Positions 22,656 to 34,002 are shown, counted from the first letter of the stretch. The stretch is 64,000 nt of DNA from Dendrocalamus latiflorus (GCA_017311315.1 CM029671.1:22814565-22878564); one strand, 5' to 3'. A program made the numbers and translations. The notes: generated from the letters alone by a model not told the origin.

Positions 22656-22668
22656 GGAAACGAGCCAT
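22647..22668 (-). pseudogene. Displaced start codon and first seven codons of the LRR receptor kinase
   Basis: On the minus strand ATG at 22668 begins MARFHHC, whose last three codons are the duplicated target site. Removing the MULE and one duplication makes it continue in frame into ACLFPLLVFYLPTWFVLVHG at 11432 and below, a complete signal peptide. A TATA box lies about 55 bases upstream. This is the true 5' end of the gene whose body is at 9512-11441. Confidence 0.88.
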
Positions 22669-22718
22669 TTTGGTAGCTATTTTCTGCGTGTGTTTTGACT
22701 GACAGATTGAACTGAGAG

Positions 22719-22725
22719 TTTTATA
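22719..22725 (-). promoter_or_regulatory. TATA box of the LRR receptor kinase
   Basis: TATAAAA on the minus strand, about 50 bases before the ATG at 22668, giving a short leader. The core promoter is therefore now separated from the gene body by the 11.2-kb element. Confidence 0.65.
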
Positions 22726-24701
22726 GCAGAAGAGAAGAACATTGCGCGGGGCAAGTAGAAATTTTTGAAAGGCACACGAGTAGACGCGTAGAACAACGAC
22801 AAGCAGAGGGATCCAAAAAGGAAAGCTTGAGAGTAGAGCAGTGTGTGCGTTGAGGAGGGTGAAAGGTGGGAGGAGGCATGGAGGACAGGAGGAGAGGAAC
22901 AAGCAGATGAGGCGAGGAGAAAGCAAACAAGTAGGCTTCTCTCCCTTGGGCAGAAGGAATTTGGACGTATTTGGAGAGACCAATGCGTGCGTGGCTGCAT
23001 GCATCCGTGAGCCGTGATGGTCGCCGAGAGATGCTGCAATACTCTGCTTTATGGAAATGACCAAAAGGAAGGGGAAGGGCTCTTGGTTCCATAATTCGTG
23101 GATTATTGGTTTCACAGGTTGTTGTGGAGGATACCGAGGGGGAATTGGCTTCAGGTGCCACAGTAGTCAAGATTCCGTCTTTCGGTTCCGTTGTTCTGGT
23201 TTCACTCACCGCGAACAAGCTAATTATCAAAAATCGACTAATTGTTCTGCAACTATGGTACTGAATCAAAGACTGCCAGCCGAACCAAGAGAGATCACCG
23301 ACAAGAGCAGTTCAATGCCTAGAACAACTGTATCACTGTCACACTATCCGAACATAGCCTAATCCTCATCCGTGTCTCGGCTCCTTCACAGCTCCGCCCT
23401 CACTAAGGTTGGTAAAGGGCCTTAGGTTGCTGGAGATGAGCCTGGGACTTAGTCTGTTACAGCCGCAACTCATCGAAAAGGCATTGCAGCCGGTTCCGAT
23501 AGAATCAAGCGAGCAAATCGGAGAGGTGATAGCAGATAGAAAGAGAGGAATTGTTCTTGTGGTAGGTGAGGAGATGGCTGTGCCAGCAACTACCGCTGCC
23601 GATTTCGCCGTGGCGATGAAGTGAGGATGTCGCGCACGCCCGTATTGGAGAAGCCGGTCGTGCCTTAAAGGATGAGGCTTCTCCCTCTCGTCTTCTCTCT
23701 CTCCCTCTCTACGACAAGGGCCCCACCTCTCCTTTATTTTTTCTGAAAAAATAAATTAGGAAATCCCCAAATTACCCTCAAGTCCAACAAATGAAGTGCT
23801 TGCCTCAAGTGGGGCCATGCGGCTCAGCCAGGCCTGGCCATATTTTCGGCTGCCCGGCACACGATCTGACCCAGCCCAACAATGTGTGTAGTAGGGGTAC
23901 TTCAGACTTCCGCTTCACACCGACATGACATGACATGACATGAACCAGGTTTGGCCAGGATTTGCTACTATAGCTACGCACTTAAATAGCAATGGACACT
24001 CCATACTCTTGTCGCTTGGATTTTTACTGTAACAACTTCTGGGAACGTCATCGCTTGGATTTTTACCGTAACAACGCCTGGGAACGTCGTACAAAAAGAA
24101 ACTCCACGCTAATGCAGCCCAGCCCAATGAGACCAACAGTGAGGCAGCGCCGCTGCATTTTATTTCTTTTGAGAGGAGATGAGAAATTTTTATCCACGAG
24201 TAATTTATGGTTACTGCAATGAACACTTTGCTCCCTTAGAGCCCTGTATTTGAGTTGCTGACACCGCAACCGAAAGGTTCAGTGCTTACGAATCCTCGGT
24301 TAATTAAACTGCCATCCTGATCAAGGCGCATGCAGGTCGCCACTCCGCAACTTAAAATAGGCTGAACGCAACACAAGCACAGCCGATCAAGGCGCGTACG
24401 CGTACAGGAGATGGTACCACGATCGATCGGGCACGTCGTAGGCAGCGTGGCGGCCGGGGCGACGAGGAGGAGGGCAGTAAGCTTGGTGATCAAGCCTGGC
24501 CCGTTCGACGCGTTCAAACTGAAGGACACCGACGGGCGCGGGCTCGTCCGCGTCCGCACCGTGCGAAGAACCGGCAAAGCTGCGGGACGTGGTGGATTTC
24601 TGCATTTCGCATGGTGCGGTGGAGCCTGCACACATCGGTGTCCAGTCCAGTGTCCTGCACCTTGCGGATGACGTATACACCGAGCTTGAATACTCCGAGC
24701 T

Positions 24702-24737
<36 letters not shown>

Positions 24738-24910
24738 GATGGATTTCTGCGGGTTGGATCACTCTTTCTTTCCTGTTTTTCTTTTCTGAGATTGAGTGAT
24801 TCGTTTCTTTCTGTTTCTTGTTTCTGGTTTCGCCGTGAATTGGCTTCAGGTGCCGGGGATATTGTGCCGGTTTGTTCATACTTTTTTTCAGAGTTGCTGT
24901 AGCTACGTAA
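22726..24910. other. Upstream region of the receptor kinase; no supported gene
   Basis: The first several hundred bases are presumably the original receptor kinase promoter (read leftward). Open frames at 23051-23362, 23409-23624, 24236-24680 and 24411-24671 are GC-rich but have no recognisable domain, and frames exist on both strands. A CTCT-rich block lies at 23680-23725 and an ACATGACATG repeat at 23923-23943. TTTTTACYGTAACAAC is repeated at 24020 and 24059. Confidence 0.35.
24705..24735 (+). repeat. (TC)n microsatellite
   Basis: About 15 uninterrupted TC dinucleotides. Confidence 0.95.
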
Positions 24911-24913
24911 TGG

Positions 24914-25053
24914 TTCTTAGAAAATCATGCATTGCTTAAAATTTTGAATTCTGCCGTTCGCAAGAGAGAAATCAACTTGTAAATCCTATTTTGAAAAATA
25001 TACCATTTAAAAGTTAGTTATTGTAATATAAGCTAAAAGCCATAATCTAAAAG
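24914..25053. mobile_element. Short copy of the GTTCTTTT MITE family
   Basis: Starts GGTTCTTA and ends ATCTAAAAGAACTT, with the internal GAATTCTGCCGTTCGCAAGAGA and TTTAAAAGTTAGTTATTGTA blocks shared with copies at 27448, 28229, 30724 and 31265. It is about 90 bases shorter than the others. Confidence 0.5.
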
Positions 25054-27447
25054 AACTTAGCCTAAGGAGATGTGGGCAAGCGCTGGGCTAGTCCAGGCTG
25101 AGAAAAGCCTTGTTTCATTCGGGCCTATTTGGTGGCCTAGCCTATCGGGCACCCTAAGTTGAGCATGGACCAGGGCGCAGGCTGTGCTTCATTCCTTCGA
25201 GTCTAGCGTGGTTGGTCCGGACTGAGTATACTTTTGGGCAGCCTAAACCCCAGTCCGACCTGGGCCTCAGGACGAGGACAAGATGGAAACCGTAAGAAGT
25301 CCCACAACTATCTAGAACTATTTAGTTACAAAGTACTATACATAAAAGAGCATCATACCAATATATATTTACAACATAAAATTCAAACTTTATTATACAA
25401 ATACGGCTTAACAGCCGGGCTTTAGACACAATGGGATGTGCAAGCCCAAAGTTATATTACAATACAAAAGAGAAACTCTACAGGCGTGCCTGAACGAGAA
25501 CAAAACTTAAAACCACTTATCATCAATATAGTAAGGCTCTTTAAGCTCCTCACCAATAGGTTCTTCATTATTATCTCAAGGCTCTTTTATTGATTGTTTT
25601 GCAAGTAATGAGTATAACGTGCTTAGTAAGTCAAAGGGGAAAATCATAATTTAACCATTTGGTAGGATTTTCAAGTGATGGAAAATATAATGGTTTTAAT
25701 AATGGGATTGTGGATGCACCTTTAGTTGTAAACATTTTTGAGCATGAAGTAACAAATCATTAACTTCTTAATGATAAAAGATGGTTTCGGCAAACTGATT
25801 ACTCAGATTAAAACATAATAAAAACTACTTATGTTTTGCTATTGAAATCACCCATTAAACACAGTTTCATTTACTGGAAGCACGGCATATTCAAATATCA
25901 TTTGTTATACTCTATAGAGTTGCCTAGCTTTACCCATAAGATTTCTCAAACTCTCAATATCATATAATAGACACTGCCCAATAAGTTATCAACTGCACAT
26001 TGTCAGGTATCCACTACCCAGTGCGGAACACTACTGCCCGATTCTGAGTGGACATACTGTTGTCAAGTAATATTTTACCGTTCCCATACCATCCCCTTTG
26101 TCCTTGGGCCATTCCCGCACTGGGAACCCTACCAATCTGTAGATATTCAATTGATTTGAGCAACTACTAGGACATGTTTGACAAGTTAACAATTGTAGTT
26201 GAGTGATTTCTGTGTCCTTGACTCAGTATAAGGTTATAGTCCTTACTTTTCACCACGAGACAAACATCTACAACCCATTGACCTAGTGCTCTATGATACT
26301 GCCACCAATCACGATGTCACCTAGTAGTATAAATATTTTGGTTCCACTACACTATAACTAATTAAGTAAACAATGGCTTACTGCGCTAGCGGAGTTGCAA
26401 CTAGGAGAGGGTCCAGCGAGGTTGGCTTTAGGGTTGTGGTGGCCTACAGACTCTTTGGTAGCAAGGAATTGAATTGATATGGCTGGAGGCGAAGAAACAA
26501 CCTTACCAACATAGGGGAGCTTGTCGGCTGCGGTGTAGTGTGAGAGAGATCAAGGGAGTGCTTCGGTTGGGCAATTAGGGGTTATGTGATGTGATCTAGG
26601 TAGCTAGTTGGACTTTGAAGCCATGGTATGATGGTGGGAGCCGTGGAGGGGCATTGGCAGCTTCGACGCATGGATGTCACGATGGCTTTGGGGTATAGTC
26701 GACGAGGAGAGCTTATAGGCAAAATTGTGCCAAGAGGACTACGGTCTCTGGCGGAGTTGCGGAGGCTGACGGAGGCAAGTATGAGAGAGAGCTCACGTCA
26801 GCCCTGAAGCGCGCTGAGTTGCGGCGGGGGAAGCGCGAGTCAACGCAGCGCGCAAGGCGAGGCGGGGTAAGGTCAGTCGGAGGTGGCGGTGGATTGAATG
26901 CACAGTCCGCACTTGCAAAGCTGAGGGCTCAGGTGTGAACGTCGAGGTGTTGGGGCTGGGAATGGCGGTGAGGGGAAGCGGCTTGATAGGCTTAGCGCTA
27001 CAGGAAGAAAGTGGGACAGAGGAAGGCGTCGGTCAAGGAAAGAGACGAGTTGGTCGAAAAAGGAAAGCGACTTCCAAGGAAAGTTGCCAAATTGGGTAAG
27101 CCTAGTAATTCAAGCAAAGTCAAACAAAAGTTTTAAAACTTTGAATTTTTAAGGATGTTTCATATTTGGTTGGACGATGTAGATTGGTGGTGCTCAGGTT
27201 GGCAATGGCTTATGCCTTTTTCATTATAACTGATGGTGGCTTATTTGGCGTAATTAAATTTTAAAAAATTAAAAAAGAAAAAATGTTAACCCATCACAGA
27301 CAATGCGAATGAATACGAGAAAAAAAGAAAAGCTAAAAAACAAAAAAAAGCCAAAAGACTAAAAAAAGACAAAATAAAGGAATAGTGAATTAAAAGACAG
27401 AAGGCAAAAGTTGAAACTAAACGAGCGGATCCAAGTAGTTTAGATGT
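25054..27447. other. Repetitive intergenic DNA, no gene recognised
   Basis: 25070-25300 is GC-richer with GGGCYTRG words and may be a retroelement remnant. 25440-26380 is AT-rich without long frames. 26380-27080 is GC-rich, with no domain visible on either strand. 27230-27420 resembles the MITE remains at 29288-29490. Confidence 0.3.
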
Positions 27448-27678
27448 GTTCTTTTGGGCTGATGGATTATAGCTTATGGCTTAAATATTTGAATTCTGAC
27501 TGTTCGCGAGAGGCAGTACGTAGAGAAAAATAGTCACATGCGATTTTGGCTGGTACAGCTAAACTCAGTATATTTTTTTACTATAATTTTTCTATTAGTC
27601 CCACCTTAAAAATACACTATTTAAAAATTAATTATTATACACAATACAAATATAAACTAATTCTAAATCTAAAAGAAC
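27448..27678. mobile_element. GTTCTTTT-family MITE, full copy
   Basis: Termini GTTCTTTTGGGC and CTAAAAGAAC are inverted. Internal blocks TTAAATATTTGAATTCTGAC, GATTTTGGCTGGTACAGCTA and ACTATTTAAAAATTAATTAT recur in the other copies. A target duplication was not clear. Non-coding. Confidence 0.55.
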
Positions 27679-28228
27679 CCGGCCTCCATCTAGATACTGG
27701 TGGTAGGATGGAGGATGGGAAAGAATCAAAGAATCAAAAGTGGAAATCATCTTTTGAGACGCACGTTCAATGGAACTTTTAGCGCGCCAAGCATTTTACC
27801 GCACCCACACGGCACCCCAGCGCGGCGCAGGCTGAAACAAGAGAGGAATCCACGCAAGCAGTGCATGTACACAAGAGCGAGGCATCTGACATCCGTCTCT
27901 CTCATTGATTGGCCGGTCAAAGCCCTGATCATGCATGCGTCTACAATTATGGGGCCGCTTCCAACGGGCTGTCAACTTCTAATTAAAATTACATTATAGC
28001 AGTAAAAGCTGTTATTTTTTCTAAATTATTTAATTAAAAAATAAAAATTGAAAAAATATTATTTTATCATCACAGACAATGAAAAAGAATAACAAAAAAA
28101 TCTAAATTAAAAAATCGACGCATTCCAAGTGACTTCTGACTTTCGAAAGCTAGAAGTCAAAAACCGAAGACTTTTAAACCAGTTGGAGTAGAGCCTATGG
28201 CCACCAAACCAAACCATCTTTTTAGGTA

Positions 28229-28440
28229 GTTCTTTTGGGCTATGCTCTATGTCTTAAATATTTGAATTCTGACTCACGAGAGAAAAAAGTCGCATACGAT
28301 TTTGGTCGGTACAACTGAATTTAGTATACTTTTTATTACAACATTTCTATTAACTTCATTTTAAGAAATAAATTATTTGAAAGCTAGTTACTGTAGTATA
28401 AACCATAAATCATAAATCATAACTAGAAAAAAAAACTCAG
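28229..28440. mobile_element. GTTCTTTT-family MITE, second copy
   Basis: Starts GTTCTTTTGGGC and shares the internal blocks of the copy at 27448 (AATATTTGAATTCTGACT, GATTTTGGTCGGTACAACTG). The right end is degraded (CATAACTAGAAAAAA). Confidence 0.5.
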
Positions 28441-29968
28441 TTTTTATTAGCTGCATCTGGCAAGTCGCAACATATTAGGCTATTAGCGTGGCAATAATCC
28501 ACCCCATTCGACCGGCCAGTCTGGAAGAATAATCAAGCTAGCAGCAGCAGCAGGCTTGGAGCTGAAGCCTCTGGAGTTGTCACTGGTGGCAGCCTCGCTG
28601 GGAGTTGTACTGCACTGCCCTGCTCGAGCTGGTTCTACTCAAAACAGCTTTGTTTTTTTTTTCCTTTCTAGCTTTTGTTTTTTAAGGGGCAACTTGAATG
28701 AAACACGTCATCTTAATTTTGATTTTTTTGTTTTTACACTCTTTTGCTTTTGCTTTTCTCTTTCTCTTTTTTATTGTCGTGACGATATAACAGTGTTTTT
28801 ATTTGTTTTTTATTTTACTTTATTTAAATAATTTTAAAAAAAATTAATAATCATTATACTACAATTTTAGCTTTACGTGAGAAGTCGCAATCGATAGCCT
28901 GGTAGAGCGGCACCTAAATACTGCTGCCAGCAGTGCAACTTCAGATCTTCTTCATAGAGATTGATGGAGTTTCAGTTGATGGTACTAATGTACTACTAGT
29001 ATTAGTGTTGCTATGGTACTCCAAATTAAAGTCCTAATTACGAGCTCCATCTTCGGCACACCAATATAACGAGAGTTCCATTTATGCAGCACGCACGATC
29101 GATCCGACTGACGGCTCCTAACTAAACATCTTCTACTGGGAATATCTCTGCAATTGCTCCGGCCGGTAAGCTTCGATTCGATTGATCTCAGCTGTATCGC
29201 AGCTGGGCGTGCTGGCGACTGTCCACCGGCAGCCATGATTATTTCAGGGGTATGATGATTGATGGTGGCCCTCCAGCGATAGATTATTGTTTTTTACTAT
29301 AATTAGCTTATTTTTAGATGATTTATTTGATATAATTAAATTTTAAAAATAAAAATAGAAAAAATATTAACCTATCATGGACAATTTGAAGTAATATGAG
29401 GAAAAAAAGAAAAGATAAAAAAATCCGAAAATACTAAAAATTCAAAAAATATAAAACTAAGGAATAGTAAATTAAAACCAAAAAGACAGAAACCATCGCT
29501 GAAAGCGGAGCTCGGAGAGTATAGTAATCAGCGCCGGTGGCCGGTGGGTGGTGCCTCGCCACCGTACGCACTGTGTGAAACTCTGCCGTTCTCGATCAGG
29601 CAAAATATCAGCGTGATCTGGAACCGGAACCGGCCACAGCGAACTACAAATTGGACAGGGGCAGCTGAGGGAGTTCTTTTGGACACGATGATAATTTTTA
29701 TCTATATTTTTCTATAATTATTTGAGATAGTAGTAGATAACGAAAATGATATCATAGATAGTATATTTTAAGTTCGAAAAACTATGTAAAAAATCTGCTG
29801 TAAAAAGTCATCTCGTTTGTATTTTACTTTTAAAGAAATTGTTTTATTTATTTTGGTTTTGGAAGAAGATCAAAAACAAAAAGACAAAATCCAAGAAACA
29901 GGGATTCGCGCACGGTGGCTTGAATGGCTGCAGACTTGCAGTCGTTTCTGCCTGCTTTGGTTGGGTCG
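28441..29968. other. Intergenic DNA with MITE remains
   Basis: No gene supported. 29288-29490 and 29682-29905 belong to the AT-rich MITE-like groups also seen near 4050-4290 and 4690-4920. The stretch just before the palindrome (29905-29968) is unremarkable. Confidence 0.3.
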
Positions 29969-29977
29969 TTCCTACTT

Positions 29978-30513
29978 GGGAAAATTGATTATATAGGACT
30001 GAGTTGAGAGGGTTTTAGCAAAATAGGACCAAGTTATTTGTACTCGTAAATATAGGACTGAGTTGAGCTCCTTCTTGCAAATATAGGACTTTTCCCATTT
30101 TAATTTCATTTTCATTTTCTAGCCCTTTTTCTCTACGCGAAATGACTCTTTTGCCCCTTCCTCCCTCGCCTCCGGCCGCTCCAGCGCCGCGCCGCCGCCG
30201 CCCCGCGCCGCGCCGCGCCGCCGCTCCCCCGCCCCGCCTCGCTCCGGCGCGGGGCGGGGGAGCGGCGGCGCGGCGCGGGGCGGCGCTGGGCGGCGGCGGC
30301 GCGGCGCTGGAGCGGCCGGAGGCGAGGGAGGAAGGGGCAAAAGAGTCATTTCGCGTAGAGAAAAAGGGCTAGAAAATGAAAATGAAATTAAAATGGGAAA
30401 AGTCCTATATTTGCAAGAAGGAGCTCAACTCAGTCCTATATTTACGAGTACAAATAACTTGGTCCTATTTTGCTAAAACCCTCTCAACTCAGTCCTATAT
30501 AATCAATTTTCCC
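29978..30513. mobile_element. 536-bp near-perfect palindromic (foldback) Mutator-type MITE
   Basis: The two arms, each about 250 bases, are almost exact reverse complements that meet near 30245. Ends are GGGAAAATTGATTATATAGG and its complement. The flanks are a perfect 9-bp duplication TTCCTACTT (29969-29977 and 30514-30522). The centre is extremely GC-rich (runs of GCCGCC). A transcript would form a very long hairpin. Similar open frames occur on both strands (MTLLPLPPSPPAAPAP...) simply because the arms mirror each other; I do not regard them as genes. Confidence 0.92.
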
Positions 30514-30723
30514 TTCCTACTTCGTGTTAGGCTCTCTTTGTACGTGACAGCTCGCGCCGTTCAGTCAATTGCCGGCTTCAATGCTTAGCTAGCTAGGCGG
30601 AGTCATCTAGCGCAGGGATGCAATATACGTACGTTCATTCTGAAGCGGATGATCTGCCAGAGCACGGCCGGCCGGATCGGTTGTTTGATTCAAGAAAAGG
30701 CTAGGTACGTGACAAGATAGTGA

Positions 30724-30956
30724 GTTTTTTAAGTCTCATGGTTTATGACTTATGATTTAAATATTTGAATTCTGACTGTTCATGAGAGGTAGTATACAAA
30801 GTAAAATAGTCTAATATGATTTTGACCGGTACAGTTAAACTCAATACACTTTTTATTATAATTTTTCTATTAATTTTGTCTTAGAAATGCACCGTTTAAA
30901 AGCTAGATACTATAAATAGTATAAACATAAATCAATTTTAAACCTAAAAAAAATCT
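30724..30956. mobile_element. GTTCTTTT-family MITE, third copy
   Basis: Shares AATATTTGAATTCTGACTGT, TTCATGAGAGGTAGTA, GATTTTGACCGGTACAGTTA and ACCGTTTAAAAGCTAG with the other copies. Termini are degraded (AGTTTTTTAAG and CCTAAAAAAAATCTAG). Confidence 0.5.
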
Positions 30957-31447
30957 AGCTGATACCATTCACTGGTAGTACCAACGCGAAAGCAGAAAGG
31001 ATGGAAGGGCGCTCTAGCGAATTGAGCGAGCCGGCCGCGCTGGCGTTTGCACATGAAACGGCTCATATGAGCGGCTTCCCACGTGCCGGCGCGGGCCTGA
31101 CGCCTTGGCGCATGGCCGTGGTGGCACCCAGACCCAGCTGCCCTGTCCTGTTCGATGGAAGATGCCCACCCGTCTGAACGGGGCATCCTCCATGAGCACT
31201 GTTTATGGCCTGTGTCAACAACTGTACAAATCGGGAAATCAAGATCTCATACGATTGAAGAACGGGTGGGTTTTTTGAGCAGATAGTTTATGGCTTAAAT
31301 ATTTAAATTCTAGCGGTTCATAAGAGACATTACATAGAGGAAAATAGTTATATACGATTTTGGCCGGTATAAGAGCATGTACAATGCAGGCGTTTAGAGA
31401 GATGCTTAGCAATAAAAACTGATTTTTTGTGCCACACAGGATAGATA

Positions 31448-32730
31448 GAGAAAATTGATGATTTGCCATCTTCAAGAATGAGCTTCGCACTTTTGCCACT
31501 CTCAACGTTGGCTTCGTAAAAATGCCATGTAGTATATTAAACCCTTGATTAGTATGCCATTTCATCCCTTTAATTCATTTTCTTTTTCTTTTTCTAATTT
31601 TAGGGACTGGAAAAGATCCTTCTACGCCTGGCTAATTTCTCACATAGATGCATAGAGGGATTTCGATCGAGAGCTGAAGCGTCGCGCCCTTCCGTCCGCC
31701 GCCCTTCCCCTGCGCATTCTGCGTATTCTCAAATTCCAATTAGCTAGGTTTGCTCGTGCATCTCTGTATTATAACATGAACCAAATCCCTGTAAGCTATG
31801 GCCAAAGGAACCACCAAATCGATGTTGGTTGGTTACTGTGTTCTTTTCGATGTTGGTTACTACTATAAAGGAGTGTGCATATCTGAGGAGGGTTCCTTCA
31901 ACTTGCTTCGGAACCCCTTCTTCCATTCCATGGACAGAACCGACTCTTCCTTCCCCTACTCCTTGCAGCTCTGAGGTTAATTAATCTGTCTTCTTGCATC
32001 AAGGTTCCTTTCTTCTTCGAAGTAAGCCTTTTATTTCCCTGCGTGTTGTTCAGTCTTGAAAGAAATTACAGAGTATCGTGTTCGTTCTCCGGCCATAGCG
32101 AGGAGCTCGTGTTCTTTCTCAGGCTCCTTGAGTTGGTCTTAGTGCTGCTTTGCACCATGTTTCATTGATTCCTGGAGCTAACTGTTCGGTTTTCATAGGC
32201 TAAACCAAAAGCGTGATATAGGGCACCGAAATTTCTGATCTGTTTCTTTTCTTGCACAAAGTTGGATCCTAATTTCTGTCCCCAAACTTAATTAACTTCT
32301 ACCTTGCAACATCCCAAAGTTTCTTTTTTTCTTTGTGTGTGTGTGTGGGATTCTTGTAATCTCAGTCGCCCTGAAATTATGTCTCCTCCAGGCTGCAGGT
32401 TCAGCAATGGTTCTTTCTAGTGACAGCAATGCGGCAACCGCAGAAGATGCCGACGCCGGCGTGCAGGGGAAGGGCGGCGGACGGAAGGTCGCGCGACGCT
32501 TCAGCTCTCGATCGAAATCCCTCCATGCATCTATGTGAGAAATTAGCTAGGGATAGAAGGGTCTTTTCCAGTCCCTGAAATAAGAAAAAGAAAAAGAAAA
32601 TGAATTAAAGGGATGAAATGACATACTAATCAAGAGATTAATGTACTACATGGTATTTTTGCGAAGCCAACGTTGAGAGTGGCAAAAGTACGAAGCCCAT
32701 TCTTGAAGATGGCAAATCATCAATTTTCTC
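31448..32730. mobile_element. 1.28-kb Mutator-type element, Pack-MULE-like
   Basis: Inverted arms of about 265 bases (31448-31706 and 32472-32730) begin GAGAAAATTGATGATTTGCC. The 9-bp duplication GGATAGATA is exact (31439-31447 and 32731-32739). The middle, 31707-32471, is unrelated to the arms and looks like leader, intron and exon of a host gene: a CTCCTCCAGGCTGCAG acceptor-like stretch precedes ATG at 32408, followed by MVLSSDSNAATAEDADAGVQ. No transposase is encoded. A (GT)n tract lies near 32333-32348. The source gene is not recognised. Confidence 0.8.
32408..32538 (+). pseudogene. Captured exon fragment in the Pack-MULE-like element
   Basis: The ATG at 32408 opens a frame of about 43 codons (MVLSSDSNAATAEDADAGVQ then GKGGG) that runs from the captured middle into the right arm, where it ends in a stop (TGA at 32536). 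The acidic Ala/Asp-rich start is protein-like, but no domain is present. The splice-acceptor-like tract just before it suggests a first coding exon taken from a host gene. Confidence 0.35.
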
Positions 32731-33089
32731 GGATAGATAAGGTGCTTATTTTGAAGCATCGATGCTTAAATAAGTATCGGTGTTTAGTAGGTGCTTATGT
32801 GTATAACTATATCTATTAATAGATAATATAGCATCTAAACACCCATAGAAGAGATGCTTGCATTGGAGGAAATAACTTTTGCATGGATGCTTGATAATGT
32901 GGTTATATTCTCTCTTTAAGCATTCATATATAAACATCTTGCATTGTACATGCCTTAACTGAACCCAGTACACTTTTTACTATAATAATCCTATTGACCT
33001 CGCCTTGAAAAAACGCATTGTTTAAAAGTTAGTTATTGTAAACAGTACAAGCATAAGTCAACTTGAAACCTAAAAGAATCTGTCCATTA

Positions 33090-33850
33090 CATTGACAATA
33101 TGCTAGCGTCGATAAAAGAATTAGGAGTTGTATATTGGATAAACCATTTACTCTACTGGTCATACGGGTGCTATCAATCTAGGTATGCTTTGTACGTGAG
33201 ATATCTATTCATTACTAAAAGTCGATGACATGTCTTTTAGAATTACTAAGAAAAAAGAGAAATATGCTAGAAATTCTCACAAAAAATAAAACATCTAGCC
33301 CTTAATTTGGTGGATCGAAGTTATAATGGCTCAGATTAAAAAAGTTCATATAAGTACAATTAACTCAACAACAAATGTTGTTGTCAACTGTGTGATCTCA
33401 AGTAGAGGATGTGAACCATGCAATCGAATCGAAAACTCTCACGGTGATCCATCACAAATAATCTAATGCAACGCCATGCTTTTAAAGGCAGAGGCCAGGA
33501 GCGCTTCAAGTTAAGCCTTCTGCTCCTTGACAAGGAAGACGTCGATGAGCACCCTCTTCGACTGCAAACATGCCTTCAATATCCCCCAACCCTAAACACG
33601 TACAGTGCCCATAATTTACTCAGTTGTTTGCAACACCTCAAGATGAGTTGGGAATGAAGCAACTTTTGCTGAGGATCTCTCTGACATTTACTGCAGCCGC
33701 ATGGATCTGTTCCAGCTTCGGCATTGCAACCCCATGGATTTGTTCCAGCTTCACCTTGGAGCTGTTGAACTGGCCAAAGAACCCAGCCTAGCGATTGCTT
33801 TCATGTGTGCGTATCATCTTCACCTGCCATGGCAGCGCACACTGTGATGC
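33090..33850. other. Intergenic DNA, no gene recognised
   Basis: 33240-33480 resembles 36780-36920 (TTAATTTRGTGGAYC, then ATTATAACAGCTCA-like and AGTCCATATAAGTA words). 33640-33850 is GC-richer with two copies of CATGGATYTGTTCCAGCTTC (33702 and 33735); no frame is convincing. Confidence 0.3.
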
Positions 33851-33855
33851 AGTAG

Positions 33856-34002
33856 TGAAGGAAGATAGAATTGGGTGGAATTAGATGTATTGCATTGAGC
33901 CTCTTGGGCGGTATATATAGAGGTACAAGACTTGGGGGGTAAGATGGTACAAGGGATTGTAATCCCCATGGACTCTATCCTACCATATATTGTACTCTAA
34001 CA
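33856..34002 (-). repeat. LTR (3' LTR in element orientation), 147 bp
   Basis: Matches 36343-36489 with about five substitutions. Contains a TATATATA box (near 33912) readable on the minus strand as CTCTATATATACC. Confidence 0.85.

Larger units (their letters stand above)
31373..32955. mobile_element. Tourist-like MITE carrying a nested insertion
   Basis: Ends GAGCATGTACAATGCAGGCG and the complement of GCATTGTACATGCCT are inverted. The flanks are TAA at 31370-31372 and 32956-32958, the 3-bp duplication of PIF/Harbinger elements. Without the inner element (31448-32730 plus one 9-bp duplication) it is about 291 bases. The interpretation is confirmed by the outer MITE, whose other copies read straight through the junction. 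Confidence 0.7.
31265..33088. mobile_element. GTTCTTTT-family MITE, fourth copy, split by nested insertions
   Basis: The left half (31265-31372) and right half (32956-33088) together make one family member: TTAAATATTTAAATTCTAGC, GATTTTGGCCGGTATAA on the left; TAACTGAACCCAGTACACTT and TTTAAAAGTTAGTTATTGTA on the right. A Tourist-like MITE inserted between them, duplicating TAA. Confidence 0.65.

Noticed and set aside
23409..24671. Open frames upstream of the receptor kinase
   Set aside because: Competing frames on both strands and no family motif; cannot be told from chance in GC-rich DNA.
30119..30372. Two nearly identical Pro/Arg-rich frames on opposite strands
   Set aside because: They are mirror images produced by the palindromic element.
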